Origin: Seison nebaliae
Taxonomy: Eukaryota; Rotifera; Pararotatoria; Seisonacea; Seisonidae
DNA length: 64,000 bases
Direction of reading: 5' to 3'
NCBI GenBank assembly: GCA_023231475.1
Contig: JALJEE010002345.1
Coordinates: forward strand, 1 to 64,000
The stretch's first letter is position 1, and each line of letters starts with the position of its first letter. Position numbers and translations under genes: made by a program. The notes under the pieces are model-generated. The model made no database searches. It had not been told where the DNA came from and was given only the letters and a program-made list of their open reading frames with translations. Below are positions 9,945-21,703 of this stretch, piece after piece.

Positions 9945-12179
9945 ATGGGACTTTTCTTTAATGATCCGCCACCAATTGCAGACTCTGTTGGATCATCGTC
10001 AGTACCGCCACCATCAAGTGATGGTAAAGATGATGGAATTCCCGTTCCACATTTGGGTAATACGGAGAGTCGATATCGATTCGATTCGGCTGCTCTTGAA
10101 CGTGCCGCCACTGCTGCTAAAGATCTAGAGAAATCGAGTTATTTTCTAGTTCTTATAATTCTCTCTAATAATTTGTTGTTGAAGAACATGCGGATAAAGC
10201 ATTTCAATTGATGCAATCACAAGAGAAAACGAAACAAGTCGAATATGAGAAACAATCGAAAGTTATTTTGAGAGTTTTTAATTGAAAATAATTAATTGAA
10301 TATAAAGGAATTGGAATTAGCTCAAGAAGAATTGAAATTAAAAGCAGTCGCTCAAGCTGCCGAAGAACGACGTCGAACGATGCAAGAAGAAACGAAACAT
10401 CAACAAGAACGAGCGAGATATCAAGATCAATTAGAAAGGAGACGATTTGAAGATCAGAAACTTCAACAAGTTTTCTCTTGAACGAAATTTGAAATTTCTT
10501 AAAAGATTTTCAGACGAAAAATCAAGAAGAGAATTTGAGAAGACAAGAAGAATCGGTGATGAAACAAGAAGCAATGAGAAGAAGTTCGATAAATTTTCAG
10601 AAATTAAAATTTAATTTTTTCAAATGTTCAGAAACAATGGAACAAGAAGCATCATTGAAACATGAATATGATATGAAGAGATTGAAAGCAGAACTTAAAG
10701 GAAAAGCAGAAGTCGAACGAGATAATAGAGAGATTCGAATGGAGCAAATTCGAGCGAAAGCTGAAGAGAATCGAAAAACCGTCATGGAAGGATTGAAGTT
10801 TAATTTATTCTTATTCAATTATTATATTAACGTTTTGAAGAACTGCTGGTGGAATATTAGGACAAGGCTTCTCATATTTTCTCAATCATCCTAATCAAAT
10901 ATTAATGACGGTTTTATTTCATCTTTTTATACCTAATTCAAAACGATTTTATGATAATTTTTATGGAAAGGCTGGTGGATTATCATTATTGGCGTTAGGT
11001 GTCTATTCTAGTCGTACAGCTGTCAATATTGGAGGAAGTATGATAAGTAATCGAATATTGAAACCAGCATTAATTCGTGAGACATCTCGATTGAATGCTG
11101 TTAATGCAATGTTCCATCCAATTCAAGTTAATTTAAGTCAATCATTTTTACAATTAATTATTTTATTTTATTTATTTGAATTATTTGTAGACTATTAAAA
11201 GATTGAAGAATCAAGATGTTGATTCATTGAGTGGAGTAGTATTAGAAGAAGAATTAGAAGCGCGATTAAGAGAGATTGCAATCGCCACAAGAAACACAAA
11301 AAGGAATGGTGGACAATTCCGTAATATACTGATGTATGGACCTCCTGGAACTGGAAAAACATTATTTGCTAAAGTTTCTCTATTTCTTCACATGACATTT
11401 CAATCATATTTCTTTCTCACAGAAATTAGCTAAACATTCTGGATTGGATTATGCTATCATGACCGGTGGTGACGTAGCACCAATGAAAAAAGAAGGCGTC
11501 TCTGCAATTCACAAAATTTTCGATTGGTCACAAACCAGTCGGAAAGGTCTCCTCCTTTTTGTGGATGAGGCAGATGCATTCTTAAGAAAACGAGCTTCTG
11601 TTAATAAGAAATTTCATTGTTTTTTCCTCCATAATTTTTTCTTTAGGAAGAAATTAGTGAAGATGTACGTGCGGCTTTGAATGCTTTTCTATTTCGAACG
11701 GGAGAACAATCGTCGAGATTTATGTTGGTGTTAGCGAGTAATCAACCCGAACAATTCGATTGGGCAATCAATGATCGTGTTGATGAAATTGTAGAATTTC
11801 AATTACCATCACTCTCCGAACGTATTCGATTAGTCATGTTATATTTCGACAAATATATTCTTCAAGGAACGGTACGAAATCGGTTCGATTTAATTTAAAT
11901 TTATTTAATATGTTTGTAAATTAAATATTTTTTAGTAATATCGAATTAGAGGAATTCGATCTGGCATCGAAATGTCGAGAGATTGCTGGATTGACCGAAG
12001 GCTTTTCCGGACGAGAAATCTCTAAACTAATAATTGCTTGTCAAGCAGCTGCTTTCGCTTCCGAAGATGGCAAATTAACATGGAAAATGATAGAAGATAA
12101 AATACAAATTTCACGAACTGCTCATGAACGTAAAGTGGATTGGAATAAAGATTTGTTGGGGAACATACAAAATGTTTAA
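9945..12179 (+). CDS. ATAD3: ATAD3, mitochondrial inner-membrane AAA+ ATPase
   Basis: Eleven exons: 9945-10137, 10185-10261, 10308-10469, 10514-10583, 10632-10797, 10841-10910, 10971-11126, 11191-11373, 11423-11599, 11647-11882 and 11936-12179. Phases close throughout and give 577 residues, close to the family's usual size. The order is Pro-rich N-terminus, long coiled coil ([37 protein letters not shown]), membrane segment ([13 protein letters not shown]), Walker A GPPGTGKT at 348-355, Walker [12 protein letters not shown], and sensor region [22 protein letters not shown]3 spans the mitochondrial inner membrane and is needed for nucleoid organisation, cristae and lipid handling. Intron 10911-10970 is 60 bases, in frame and stop-free. 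I remove it because splicing restores the conserved [11 protein letters not shown] join. The next gene starts about 550 bases downstream on the same strand. Confidence 0.96.
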
Positions 12180-12733
12180 ATATTTCATCGTTTTCTTCTT
12201 TGTAAAGTTTCTTTTCGTTATCAATTTCCTCTTTACAAATCTTTGTTTTCATCTTGATGATTTAATTACGATATTCATGTTATTCGTCATCCTTGTTATT
12301 ATTAGACATTAAACAAATTCTGTTCAATCATTAAACTCTCTTTCATGCGAACTTAATCGGTGAATTATTTTATCAATAAATTTTTGGAAGAAAAACAATG
12401 AAATTTTAACGAAAATTTTTTGTTGACTATAAATTCTATTTTTGTTTTCTTTCTTTCTTTTGAGACTATAAAACTATTGTCAAATATAAAATATAAGACG
12501 TGAGAAAAATAAGAAATTTGTTTTATTGAAATTCTTTTTCATTCAATTTATATTGAAATTCTCAATTTTATTTTAGATTGATTCAAAATGAGAATTGATA
12601 GATTTCTTTTTTGACGAATTAATTTTTTAGCTTTTATATTCCTTCTTTCGATTAGATATCGTATGAACTGACCACCATCGTTTTGTGAGTAGATTTTTTT
12701 TAATTTTCTAGAAAAAAAAATATTGTGAGAAAA
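12180..12733. other. ATAD3 3-prime flank and FBP leader
   Basis: AT-rich with several homopolymer runs. A TTTTCTAG at 12706-12713 could end a leader intron of the FBP gene. No further gene seen. Confidence 0.5.
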
Positions 12734-13732
12734 ATGTCGAATGTGGCAGGTATGAGTACGGATTGTATGACGTTGACACGCTTCGTCTTACAAGAACAAA
12801 CGAAACATAAACAAGCGACAGGTCAATTGACTCAATTGTTGAATTCGATAACTTGTGCAGTTAAATCGATTAGTACTTCGGTGAGGAAAGCGGGATTAGC
12901 TCAATTATTCGGATTAGCCGGTGCTACCAATCAGACAGGTGATGAACAAAAGAAATTAGATGTAATTTCAAATGAATTCTTTGTGAATATGGTAAAATCA
13001 TCATTGACAGCGTCCGTTCTCATATCGGAAGAGGATGAGAAAGAAATTATTGTAGATTCGACGGATCATGTTGGAAAATACATTATCGCATTCGATCCTT
13101 TAGATGGTTCATCTAATATCGATTGTCTCGTATCGATCGGAACGATTTTTGGTATTTGGCGGAAAGATGAATCAAATAACATCCTCCAACCTGGTAATAA
13201 ACTAATAGCGGCAGGATATGCTTTATATGGTTCTGCTACCATGATCGTTCTGGCAACAGATCCTGGAAATGTTAACGGATTCATGTTGGATCCATCTATT
13301 GGAGAATTTATTTTGACTGATCCCAATATGGAATTGAAGAAACGTGGAAAGATTTATGCGATTAATGAAGGATATCAAAAATATTGGGATTCAACAACAA
13401 CAGAATATGTCAATTCGAAGAAACAAGCTGAAAAACCATATGGTGCTCGATATATCGGTTCAATGGTTGCTGATGTTCATCGAACTATTAAATATGGTGG
13501 TATTTTCATGTATCCCGCCACATCACTCGCACCTAAAGGCAAATTGAGATTGATGTATGAATGTAATCCGATCGCTTTTATTGTGGAGAAAGCTGGTGGG
13601 AAATCTTTCTCAGGAAATATAAGAACATTAGATGTAACTCCAACTGATATCCATCAACGAGTGCCAGTAGTACTCGGTTCATCAGATGATGTTGATGATT
13701 ATATGGCCATTTATAATAAAAATAATAAATAA
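12734..13732 (+). CDS. FBP1: Fructose-1,6-bisphosphatase
   Basis: A single coding exon of 332 residues, the normal length for the enzyme. It hydrolyses fructose-1,6-bisphosphate to fructose-6-phosphate and inorganic phosphate in the cytosol, the committed step of gluconeogenesis. The metal-binding core is [23 protein letters not shown]. Upstream are the N-terminal regulatory helix [10 protein letters not shown] and [18 protein letters not shown]. The substrate-binding region [16 protein letters not shown] and [13 protein letters not shown], and the C-terminal EKAGGKS, are all in place. ATG at 12734 is chosen because the frame upstream has only a GTG. All family landmarks are intact. Lack of introns contrasts with the gene-dense, intron-rich neighbours on both sides. 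Confidence 0.97.
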   Translation: MSNVAGMSTDCMTLTRFVLQEQTKHKQATGQLTQLLNSITCAVKSISTSVRKAGLAQLFGLAGATNQTGDEQKKLDVISNEFFVNMVKSSLTASVLISEEDEKEIIVDSTDHVGKYIIAFDPLDGSSNIDCLVSIGTIFGIWRKDESNNILQPGNKLIAAGYALYGSATMIVLATDPGNVNGFMLDPSIGEFILTDPNMELKKRGKIYAINEGYQKYWDSTTTEYVNSKKQAEKPYGARYIGSMVADVHRTIKYGGIFMYPATSLAPKGKLRLMYECNPIAFIVEKAGGKSFSGNIRTLDVTPTDIHQRVPVVLGSSDDVDDYMAIYNKNNK

Positions 13733-13860
13733 TTTTTTATTAACATGAAATTTTTTAGTGATTTTAGTTTATTCTTTTTCGGTTTTATTTATTCGAATAA
13801 AATGTTATTTCCCTACAAATCTTCCACCCTTTTTCTTTTCTTTCTCTTCCAAAATAGATC

Positions 13861-15798
13861 ATGTCAACTGTGAGTAAACACAATAATCGTACCGAATCTA
13901 CTGTATTAGATTTGGTTTGTTTTTATCTCTCATTCTCTCATAATTTTTCTTTTGTGATGATGATAGTTTGAGAAACAGAATATTGAACGACATCTTGATG
14001 TGAATTTAGATGAATTGGAGAAATCGAACAAAGATTATCGAAATGAAACGAAAGATGAATTGGAACGACGAAAGAAAGCGAAGCAAATAGTCATTTCTAC
14101 CGATGACAGTCAAGTGAAAAAAGATCTGAGGAAATTGGGCGAACCGATTTGTTTGTTCGGAGAAGGACCGGTTGATAGACGACTCCGATTACAAGATATT
14201 ATCACTCGATTACCAACTGATGTTTTAACGAAAGTGTTCGAGAATGACGATGACGATAACGAGAAGAATAATCAAGAGAATGAACAAGATAAAACGATTT
14301 GGTATCATAAAGTTTCAAATTATTTATATATTTATTATTTATATTATTTCATCATCAAATCACCTTTGAAGGGTTCTCTCCATTTGGAGAAATGTCGATT
14401 AGATATCGCGAGAATGTCAATGAAGAATGTTGAAAGACGATTAGGAAAATTGATGAAATTGAAAGGAAGTCTCTCTAAAGACGATCAAACTTATCGAATG
14501 AAAGAGATATATCGTCGTCTTCGTTCCACTCACAATCAATTCACTCAAATGAGTGATACTCGTCCAATATTCCATATCAGATTCTCTCCAGATGCATCAA
14601 TGTTCGCTACCGCTTCATGGTTCCATTTCTGTCTTTCTTTCTCCAATTTTCTTAACATCATTTTACGTAGGAGTGGATGTTGTCGAATTTGGAATACGAA
14701 TGATTTGAGTGAATTGAGAGAATTGAAGGGACATACGAATTCCGCATCCTGTATTGAATGGCATCCAAATTCCTCCCAATCAGAAAATATGAATTCCTGT
14801 AATTTAATTTCATCAGATTTCGAAGGAAATATATTCTTATGGAATTTAAATGAGTTTCCTATTAATTAAAATTAATAATATTTTCAATCAATTTCAAAAT
14901 TTTTATTCTAGTGATGTTCCTATGGGTGCAATTGAGACTCATATTCCTTATCGAGTACCAAAATTGAAGATTGACAAGTCGGGACGATATTTAGCAACAG
15001 CTTGGTTCGATTTTGTTTAATTAAAGAAAATTGTTTAAATATCATTATTTAAATATAATTTCAAGTATCGATCATTCGTGGAGATTATATGATTTGGAGA
15101 TGAACATGGAAATCTTACATCAAGAAGGTCATTCGAATGTGGTGCAAGATCTCACTTTTCAACCCGATACAAGCCTTATATGTACAGCGTTTCATTTTCA
15201 TTTATTAAATTTTTAAATTATTTTTCTTTTTCAAAAAAGTGGTCGTGATTCATTTGGACGATTATGGGATCTGAGAACTGGTAGATGTGTCATGGTATTG
15301 GATGGACATCTTCGAACGATCACATCGATTGATTATTCAATTAATGGTTTTCATATTGCCACCGGCTCTGCTGATAATTCTGTAAAAATTTGGGATGTAA
15401 GAAATATCAAGAATCTTTACACGATTGCTGCACATAAACATTTAATATCTGCTGTTAAATACGATGCGAATTATGCTGATTTTCTCTTCACATCCAGTTA
15501 TGATCAGACCATCAAAACATGGTCCAATCCTGGATGGTCGAATTTAAAAGTTTTGGATGCACATTCCATGGTGATGAGTATGGATCTGCATACCATGCAA
15601 AATGATGGTGATATTCCAGATTCGATTATTAAAAAGAATCAATTAACGAATGATGATGTCGATATGGAGAAAGTGATAGAAGACGAAAATCAGGATGATG
15701 ATTCTTTCATTTCCAATTATAAAGATTATTTACATCAAAAATATTGGGTACTCTCATCCGCATATGATCGTACAATCAAATTATGGAAATCCGAATAG
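13861..15798 (+). CDS. PRPF4: U4/U6 snRNP protein PRP4 (PRPF4)
   Basis: Seven exons: 13861-13914, 13967-14311, 14372-14619, 14671-14853, 14912-15004, 15066-15188 and 15240-15798. All phases fit, giving 534 residues. After a charged N-terminus comes the splicing-factor motif [18 protein letters not shown] (near residues 68-85), then a helical linker with WYHK, then WD40 repeats. The WD40 landmarks include [48 protein letters not shown] and the end [16 protein letters not shown]4 binds PRPF3 and cyclophilin H in the U4/U6.U5 tri-snRNP and is needed for spliceosome assembly. The last blade carries an acidic insertion ([14 protein letters not shown]) between SMDL and [10 protein letters not shown] that is longer than expected. 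It begins 128 bases after the FBP stop, on the same strand. Confidence 0.96.
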
Positions 15799-15998
15799 AA
15801 TTTTCAAATATTTAATTTTCATTTCATTATTAACATTTTATTTCATTTAAATTTTTTAAGTTTTTTTATAAGATAAAACCAATTTATCGTATGTCGAAGA
15901 AAATGTGTTGATGAGAAGAATATGTTTATTTCTTATAAATTAAAATTTATTTCTAATGATATTGAGAAAAAATTTCTATATAATTAATTTATATAAAA

Positions 15999-17170
15999 TC
16001 ACTTATAACGATTTCGAATTTCTTCACTCTTGATATTCTTCCAGATCTTCTCACGAATCATTTTAATTTGTTCTTCGGTTAATTCTTTCTTTCCTTCGCC
16101 AACCGCACCTTTCCTCACTAATGTTCCGATTTTATCCGATGTTTTACCAAAATATTTCTCTGTGTCTTTCATGAATCTTTCTCGGGCAAAATTCTTGATA
16201 GACTTAAACGACGTTTTCTCTTGGACGGTTTGGAGAAATTCGTCAGTTCTACATTATTTCATTCGATAAATTCGTCAACATAACCGAATTGACTAACCTC
16301 TGCAAATTGAGATATTTCGTTATTTTTTTCAATTCCTCAAGTCCATTTTGTTTCATTTCTTCAAAAGTGAAATAATGGCAATCATAATTCTTTATCATTT
16401 CCATCGATTGATTAACAAAATCATCATATCTTCCGTATGAAATACGTCCTAAGAAATAAAATTCATATTATAATTCACTTTAATCATTTTTTTATTAATA
16501 CGATATAAACCATCACAGTATGAATTAATGAATGGTTCCAATTCAATGTCTAGCACATATTTCCTTCCCAACTCTTTTATGTCGTCCTTGCCGATTACTT
16601 TCAATATATTCACATCCTTCGAATGGTAGTAGAATGAGATGGCCAAGTCATAAGGTGATCGGAAAATGCAAATTATTTTACTCGTTTTCTTGATTTTGTT
16701 TGGGAGGAATTTGGGCGGAATATGACTCATAATTAATCGAGGACCTTTTCTTTCATTGAGAGTGTTAAAGACCTGATCGCTCACTTCTATAAATGCAGAA
16801 ATTTTTCCACTTTTCCTAAAACAACATATAATTAAACGCACATCTAGTTCATGACTAACTCTAATTCTGTTGAATTTTTCATAATCATCGATAAGAAATC
16901 GAAAGACCAAGCATGACCACATTTGGGATATGAGACTACCCAAACATCATCTGGACGTGCTTCCCATTTCTCTTCCAAAGCCTTCAACTTGTCACCAAAT
17001 GAGCTGCCCATTAATCCAAATGCTTTACATGTTATATTAGAAATGATATTATTATCGAATGATTAACCAGGCAAATATGTTCCCTCATAAATTTCAACAG
17101 GACATCCATATGGTGTGATTGGAAATTGTTTAAGTTTTTTAATGATAACTTCTTTTCGTATATCGTCCAT
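15999..17170 (-). CDS. Cytosolic sulfotransferase, copy A
   Basis: Five exons: 17170-17068, 17022-16860, 16815-16511, 16448-16298 and 16248-15999. They give 323 residues. The enzyme family transfers sulfate from PAPS to hydroxyl or amine groups of small molecules. The 5-prime phosphosulfate loop is YPKCGHAW (Lys68), against the usual YPKSGTTW. The catalytic His is in RLIMSHIP, 3-prime phosphate binding is in IFRSPYD, and the C-terminal loop is RKGAVGEGKKELT in place of RKGxxGDWKN. Intron positions and phases are the same as in copy B, and exons 1-4 have the same lengths (103, 163, 305 and 151 bases), so the two are a tandem duplication. The substrate is unknown. No signal peptide is seen, so the protein is probably cytosolic. 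Confidence 0.9.
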
Positions 17171-17635
17171 TTTACGAATAAATGACAGGTAAATAATTGA
17201 ATATAAATATTATCTCACTAAATTTATATCACTTGAATTATTTGATTTAGTCCAGTAATTTCGGCGAGAAATGACGTTAACAAATTTTGAAATTTCCTTA
17301 TCGTTCTACTTGATGAGACATCCACATTAATTAGACAAAGACTAGAATTTATTTGTATGAAAGAGAATGTTAGATCAATTAAGAGAAAATCGATAATGGA
17401 TCGATTAATTCAATTAATAAATAATGACAATGTGAAATTTCGAGGGAAAATGTCAAAATTTGAAATTTGAATATGAGATTGTGACGATGCACTTTTATAC
17501 ATTCTTCAATTTTTCGAATTACAATTCAATAGTTTTCATAATTAAATCAAGATAAACGAAATACAAATTAGAATGGAAAAAGATGAGGAGAATATGAAAA
17601 TAAAGCGAATTATTTCTGGTCATAGATTACTCGCT
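17171..17635. other. Spacer between the two sulfotransferases
   Basis: AT-rich, no gene. It should contain the promoter of copy A (towards 17171) and the 3-prime end of copy B. Confidence 0.6.
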
Positions 17636-18789
17636 TTATTGGTAAAAACTTTTCAAATTATCATCTTTTATATTGTTCAATATATTCTCATTGATCATTT
17701 TGATATGTTTCACTGACAATTCCCTTTTACCTTCTCCCACTTTTCCTTTTCGAATTAACAGTGCGGCATTATTACCAACTTCGGATTTACTGTTGAACAT
17801 TTCTTTCGTATCTTTCGTATATCGTTCTCTTGCAAAAGATTTGATGGATTCGAATGATGTTTTCTCAACGACTTCTTTAAGGAATTTGTCAGTTCTTTAA
17901 AGTCAGTGAAATAAAAAAGAAAGAATGAAAGAAGAACCTGTGAAGATGAAGAAATTTCGTTAATTTCTTCAATTCTTCAAAACCGTTTTCTTTCATATTC
18001 TCATAAGTGAAATAATATCCATCATATTCTTTTACCATATCCATCGACGCATTAATATAATCATCATATCTACCATAAGCAATTTCTCCTGAAAATGACA
18101 TTCATAAAATTGTATCAATAAAAATATCAACCTGTAGAATAAGCTTCGATGAATTGATCAAGTTCAACATCTGATTTATATTTACCATCTAATAATTCCA
18201 TTACTGCTGGTAACATGATCGATATGACGTTCACATGTTTCGTATGATAATAATAAGATAATGCCACATCATATGGAGATCGGAAAATGCAAATAATCTT
18301 GCTAATACTTTTGATGGTGTGAGGAAGGAATTGAGGTGGAATATGTGTCATAATCAATCGACCACCTTCCATCTCATGTAGTCGAGTGAAAACTTTATCT
18401 GACATTTCGAGGAAGGAGAAAATCTTCCCACATTTCCTGAAATCGAATCTGAAGAAAAATCGGAAGATGAAAACGAACTCTAGCTCTGTTGAATTTTTCA
18501 TTATCATCGATAAAAAATCGAAAGACCATGCATGACCACATTTAGGATAAGAAACTACCCAGACGTCGTCTTCACGTGCTTCCCATTTCTCCTCAAGATC
18601 TTTCAATTTTTGTACAAACGATGTATCGAATATTCCAAATGCTTCATCCTATTATGAATTTTATTCAAATCTATCTCGAAGTTAACCTGGTACAAATATA
18701 TTTTGATATTCTTCCACCGGAAGTCCATACGATGACGGTTTGAATTGTTTAATTCGGTTAGCCAATGATTGGTATGATGTTTGATCCAT
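17636..18789 (-). CDS. Cytosolic sulfotransferase, copy B
   Basis: Exons 18789-18687, 18641-18479, 18436-18132, 18088-17938 and 17894-17636 give 326 residues. Motifs match copy A: YPKCGHAW for the phosphosulfate loop, RLIMTHIP with the catalytic His, IFRSPYDVALSYYYH for the 3-prime phosphate, and RKGKVGEGKRELS in the C-terminal loop. Exon 2 is almost identical to copy A around DDVWVVSYPKCGHAWSFDFL, while the ends differ (NNAALLIRKGKV against LVRKGAV). Both copies share the unusual Cys-Gly-His in the loop, so that change predates the duplication. Sulfotransferases are often amplified in arthropods and may act on hormones, biogenic amines or foreign compounds; none can be chosen here. Confidence 0.9.
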
Positions 18790-19494
18790 GACTAAATTAA
18801 TTTAATTAATCTATATTAATTTTTATTCTAATAGATAAATTTGATTCATTTTTTTAAGTAAAAATTACTTTTATTAATAAAGATAATATAAATAGACATG
18901 CAATTGAATGGAATAATGAGCAACGACAATTGATACTATTTCAATTCATTACATGGAATTGAAATATCACATTATTTTACATTTTATGATAAATTTAAAA
19001 ATTTGGTAATTTGATTAATAGTGAACACCTGTCATCTAATACTTCTATTGTAGTAGCCGTTATGAAATAATTTTATTCTCAAATGAAAAACGAAAGAGTA
19101 ATGGAATTAATATAGTTGAGATTAATTAAAAGTTACATGTGATAATATTTAAAACTTACGAATAAGTTACGCAGTAGGAAATTTTCAGGAAAAATATATT
19201 TACATACTTCTCTTGGCTCATTTGATAATTTGTTATGATGATAATTTATTCCGATTTGCACTCCAAACACATTTGTACTCCTATTTATCATATCATACAT
19301 TTAATTTCACTAAATGGTGAAATAATTGTAAGTGGTATCAAATCATTTTTTGTAAAGATTCCTTAATTTTGTTTATTTTCTATATTTGTCTGATAAATTA
19401 ATTTAATTAATAGCGGTTGATTCTCTTTGAATCGATAAGAGAAATTAAATTTTACTCTAAAATAATTCAAATAATATTGAAGAAAAATAAGAAT
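18790..19494. other. Intergenic, no gene seen
   Basis: Very AT-rich sequence between sulfotransferase B and UNC50, both on the minus strand. No coding potential visible. Confidence 0.6.
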
Positions 19495-20256
19495 TTAAAT
19501 AGTTTTATTATGATGAAAGAATTGAGAGATGACATATTCAGAAATGTTCAGTTGGAAAATGGAAGTGATGAAGAAGAAGAGATAACAAGCGATTAATGGT
19601 CCCAAAAGTACTTTGGCTTTGTTGGAATGATAAATTGTATTAAAACCGAAAAATAGATGAACGAAGTAATAATGGGAAGATAGAAGCCATAAGGAATTGG
19701 TGAGAATACAACTAACAACTGAATAGAAGTAATAAGTGACTAATTGAAATAGGAGTACATGATACAACATGACAATTATACAAATTGGTAGTATTGCATT
19801 TAATTGGAGATCGAATAGGAATGCCCATTCGACATCCTCCGAATGATTCTTCTGTTTATTCATCAACCCATTCACAATTATCCATAGAATGGATGAAATA
19901 ATGATTGATGGTAAAATGTAAAATAAAATTGTTATTTGAAATGACGAGCGAATAATTTGCATAAATGTCAATCCGAACACGAAACCTTGGAGAATAGATA
20001 AAACGAGAATAATCAGACTTGTTATCATCACGAACGTGGGATCATCTCGTGCGTATTGATTTTTTGTCTGTTTTCTGAATTGGAATTTTCTATAAACTTT
20101 TTTCGGTCGGAAGAATATTAATATGATTTCTCCAATTGCAACTGGAAAATCCATCTGATGGAAATTGAAGATTCTCCTTCGGAATTTATCAAACTTCTCC
20201 CAAACATTCTCCTTGTTAAAATTGTAAAAAGTATTAGAAATCAGATTGCTCTTCAT
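19495..20256 (-). CDS. UNC50: UNC-50 / GMH1 Golgi membrane protein
   Basis: A single exon of 253 residues with five or six predicted transmembrane helices. The family signature lies near the N-terminus (FDKFRRRIFNFHQMDFPVAIG, then VYRKFQFRKQTKNQYARDDP). It is followed by the conserved VEWAFLFDLQLNAILP and GNTLW-type (TNSLWLLSSHYY) segments. UNC-50 proteins reside in the Golgi and early secretory pathway. In worms UNC-50 is needed for surface delivery of nicotinic acetylcholine receptors, and in yeast Gmh1 interacts with Arf exchange factors. The start is the ATG at 20256, because the frame upstream begins only with TTG. Coding sequence is unbroken, and the length matches the family. Confidence 0.93.
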   Translation of the reverse strand: MKSNLISNTFYNFNKENVWEKFDKFRRRIFNFHQMDFPVAIGEIILIFFRPKKVYRKFQFRKQTKNQYARDDPTFVMITSLIILVLSILQGFVFGLTFMQIIRSSFQITILFYILPSIIISSILWIIVNGLMNKQKNHSEDVEWAFLFDLQLNAILPICIIVMLYHVLLFQLVTYYFYSVVSCILTNSLWLLSSHYYFVHLFFGFNTIYHSNKAKVLLGPLIACYLFFFITSIFQLNISEYVISQFFHHNKTI

Positions 20257-20737
20257 TTCAACGACCAAGAATATCGACTGATGGAAATTAGAGAACTGGA
20301 CGGAATTTTGAGTAATTCATAACCGATTTCTTTTACGCTTACAATTTTGATTTATTTTCAATGTAATTGATTGAAATTCAAAGGAGATTCACCCAAGAAA
20401 AAAAACATCAAAAAGTTCAAATTAAACAAAAATATTATTCGAAATTAATTTCCATATTTTTTTTTCTAATTTGAGAAATTTCTATATCACTTCCTCCCAC
20501 GAGAAAGAAAAATTTCTCGAGACTTCTTTTTCTCATTTAAATTCTCTTCTTATTCAGTTTAATTTGAAAATTTAGTTATTTCCTATAAATCTTCCCAACA
20601 TTTAAATAGGATAAAAATGATGAGAAATTAATTAAATCGACGATTGACCACAACTTCTTCTTGGGATTCTTTAACGGAGAAAATTTCAATATTTCTCTGG
20701 AATCTAAATATTAATACGTAAATTTTTGGGAATAGAT
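20257..20737. other. Intergenic, no gene seen
   Basis: AT-rich leader of UNC50 and 3-prime flank of TYW3. Nothing else recognisable. Confidence 0.6.
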
Positions 20738-21505
20738 TCAAAGAGAGAACTTTAATAATTTATTGAGATTCTTCTCTAATTGTTCGGTGGCTATGTGAAG
20801 GACAGTCGATAAATTCTGACAAAAAGAATAGAAATAAAAATAGAATATAATTTTAGAATTTAAATTAACATCGAATGTCTTTCTAGATTTGGAATAAAGA
20901 ATCATATTTAACATTCCTGGTGAGCGAACAGCCTGAATGAATCTTATATTATGAAAAAGAAGAAATGTGTGAAACGATCGTCGAACGAGATTTACCAGGA
21001 ACAATTCCAGAATTTTTATATCCATTCTCCAGAGCGGTCGTCAACTTAATTAGAAATAATTACTTCAATAAATCAACATTGTCTAACCATTCTCTTACTG
21101 TGTTCACTATTGGAACAACTGACATGTAGAACGAACGGTTCCACCATTAACCAGATGGTGGAATTTGAAAATTCAGGAAACTCTTTAAAAATCTCCTAAA
21201 AAACTTTTTAAATTTTTTAAAAAATTCAAAAAAAAAATCACCAATTGCTCTCGAACTCGCTCAACAATATTTTCGTCTATTTCATGTGTCTGATACAAAG
21301 TTCTCGTACCGGTTTTTTGAGAGAGATCCTGTTTCGCCAAAATGCAGATTCGTCCCGAACACGAACTCGTCGTACAGAAATTATTGAGTCGATTGATCAT
21401 TGAGCAGATGGATCGAACTGGTGGATCGATTTCGCCTCGAATACTTCGATCAGATGATGATAAACAATTTTCTTTCCATTTCTGGAAATTGTTCATTTGA
21501 TTCAT
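20738..21505 (-). CDS. TYW3: tRNA wybutosine-synthesis methyltransferase TYW3
   Basis: Exons 21505-21242, 21180-21088, 21044-20976, 20932-20870 and 20815-20738. Phases close and give 188 residues. The family core is present: FQKWKENCLSSSDRSIRGEID, NNFCTTSSCSGRICIL, MVEPFVLHVSC, ALENGYKNSGI and AVRSPGM. TYW3 uses S-adenosylmethionine to methylate the N-4 position during wybutosine formation at position 37 of tRNA-Phe. The protein is shorter than vertebrate homologues. The region after GRICIL is compressed, and the C-terminus stops soon after the TEQLEKNLNKLL helix. The gene is divergent from SAS-6, with 198 bases between start codons. Confidence 0.88.
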
Positions 21506-21703
21506 TGGATTTCACATAATTTAATGAAATTTATGAAATTAAAATTGAAAAGTAAAGTGAATTGTAATGATGAGAATTGGATGATTTGGAGAATTGAACA
21601 ATAAGAAAAGAATAAATGAGAATTTTAAGCTTAGAGAAGAATTAAGATAAAAATTTGAGTTTTCCTCTTTTTATTCTTCAGAAACAGACGATTCAAATTT
21701 GAG
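21506..21703. promoter_or_regulatory. Shared divergent promoter, TYW3 and SAS-6
   Basis: A 198-base gap separates the two oppositely directed start codons, so both promoters must lie here or overlap the first exons. No TATA box or other core motif stands out. The assignment rests on position only. Confidence 0.4.
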
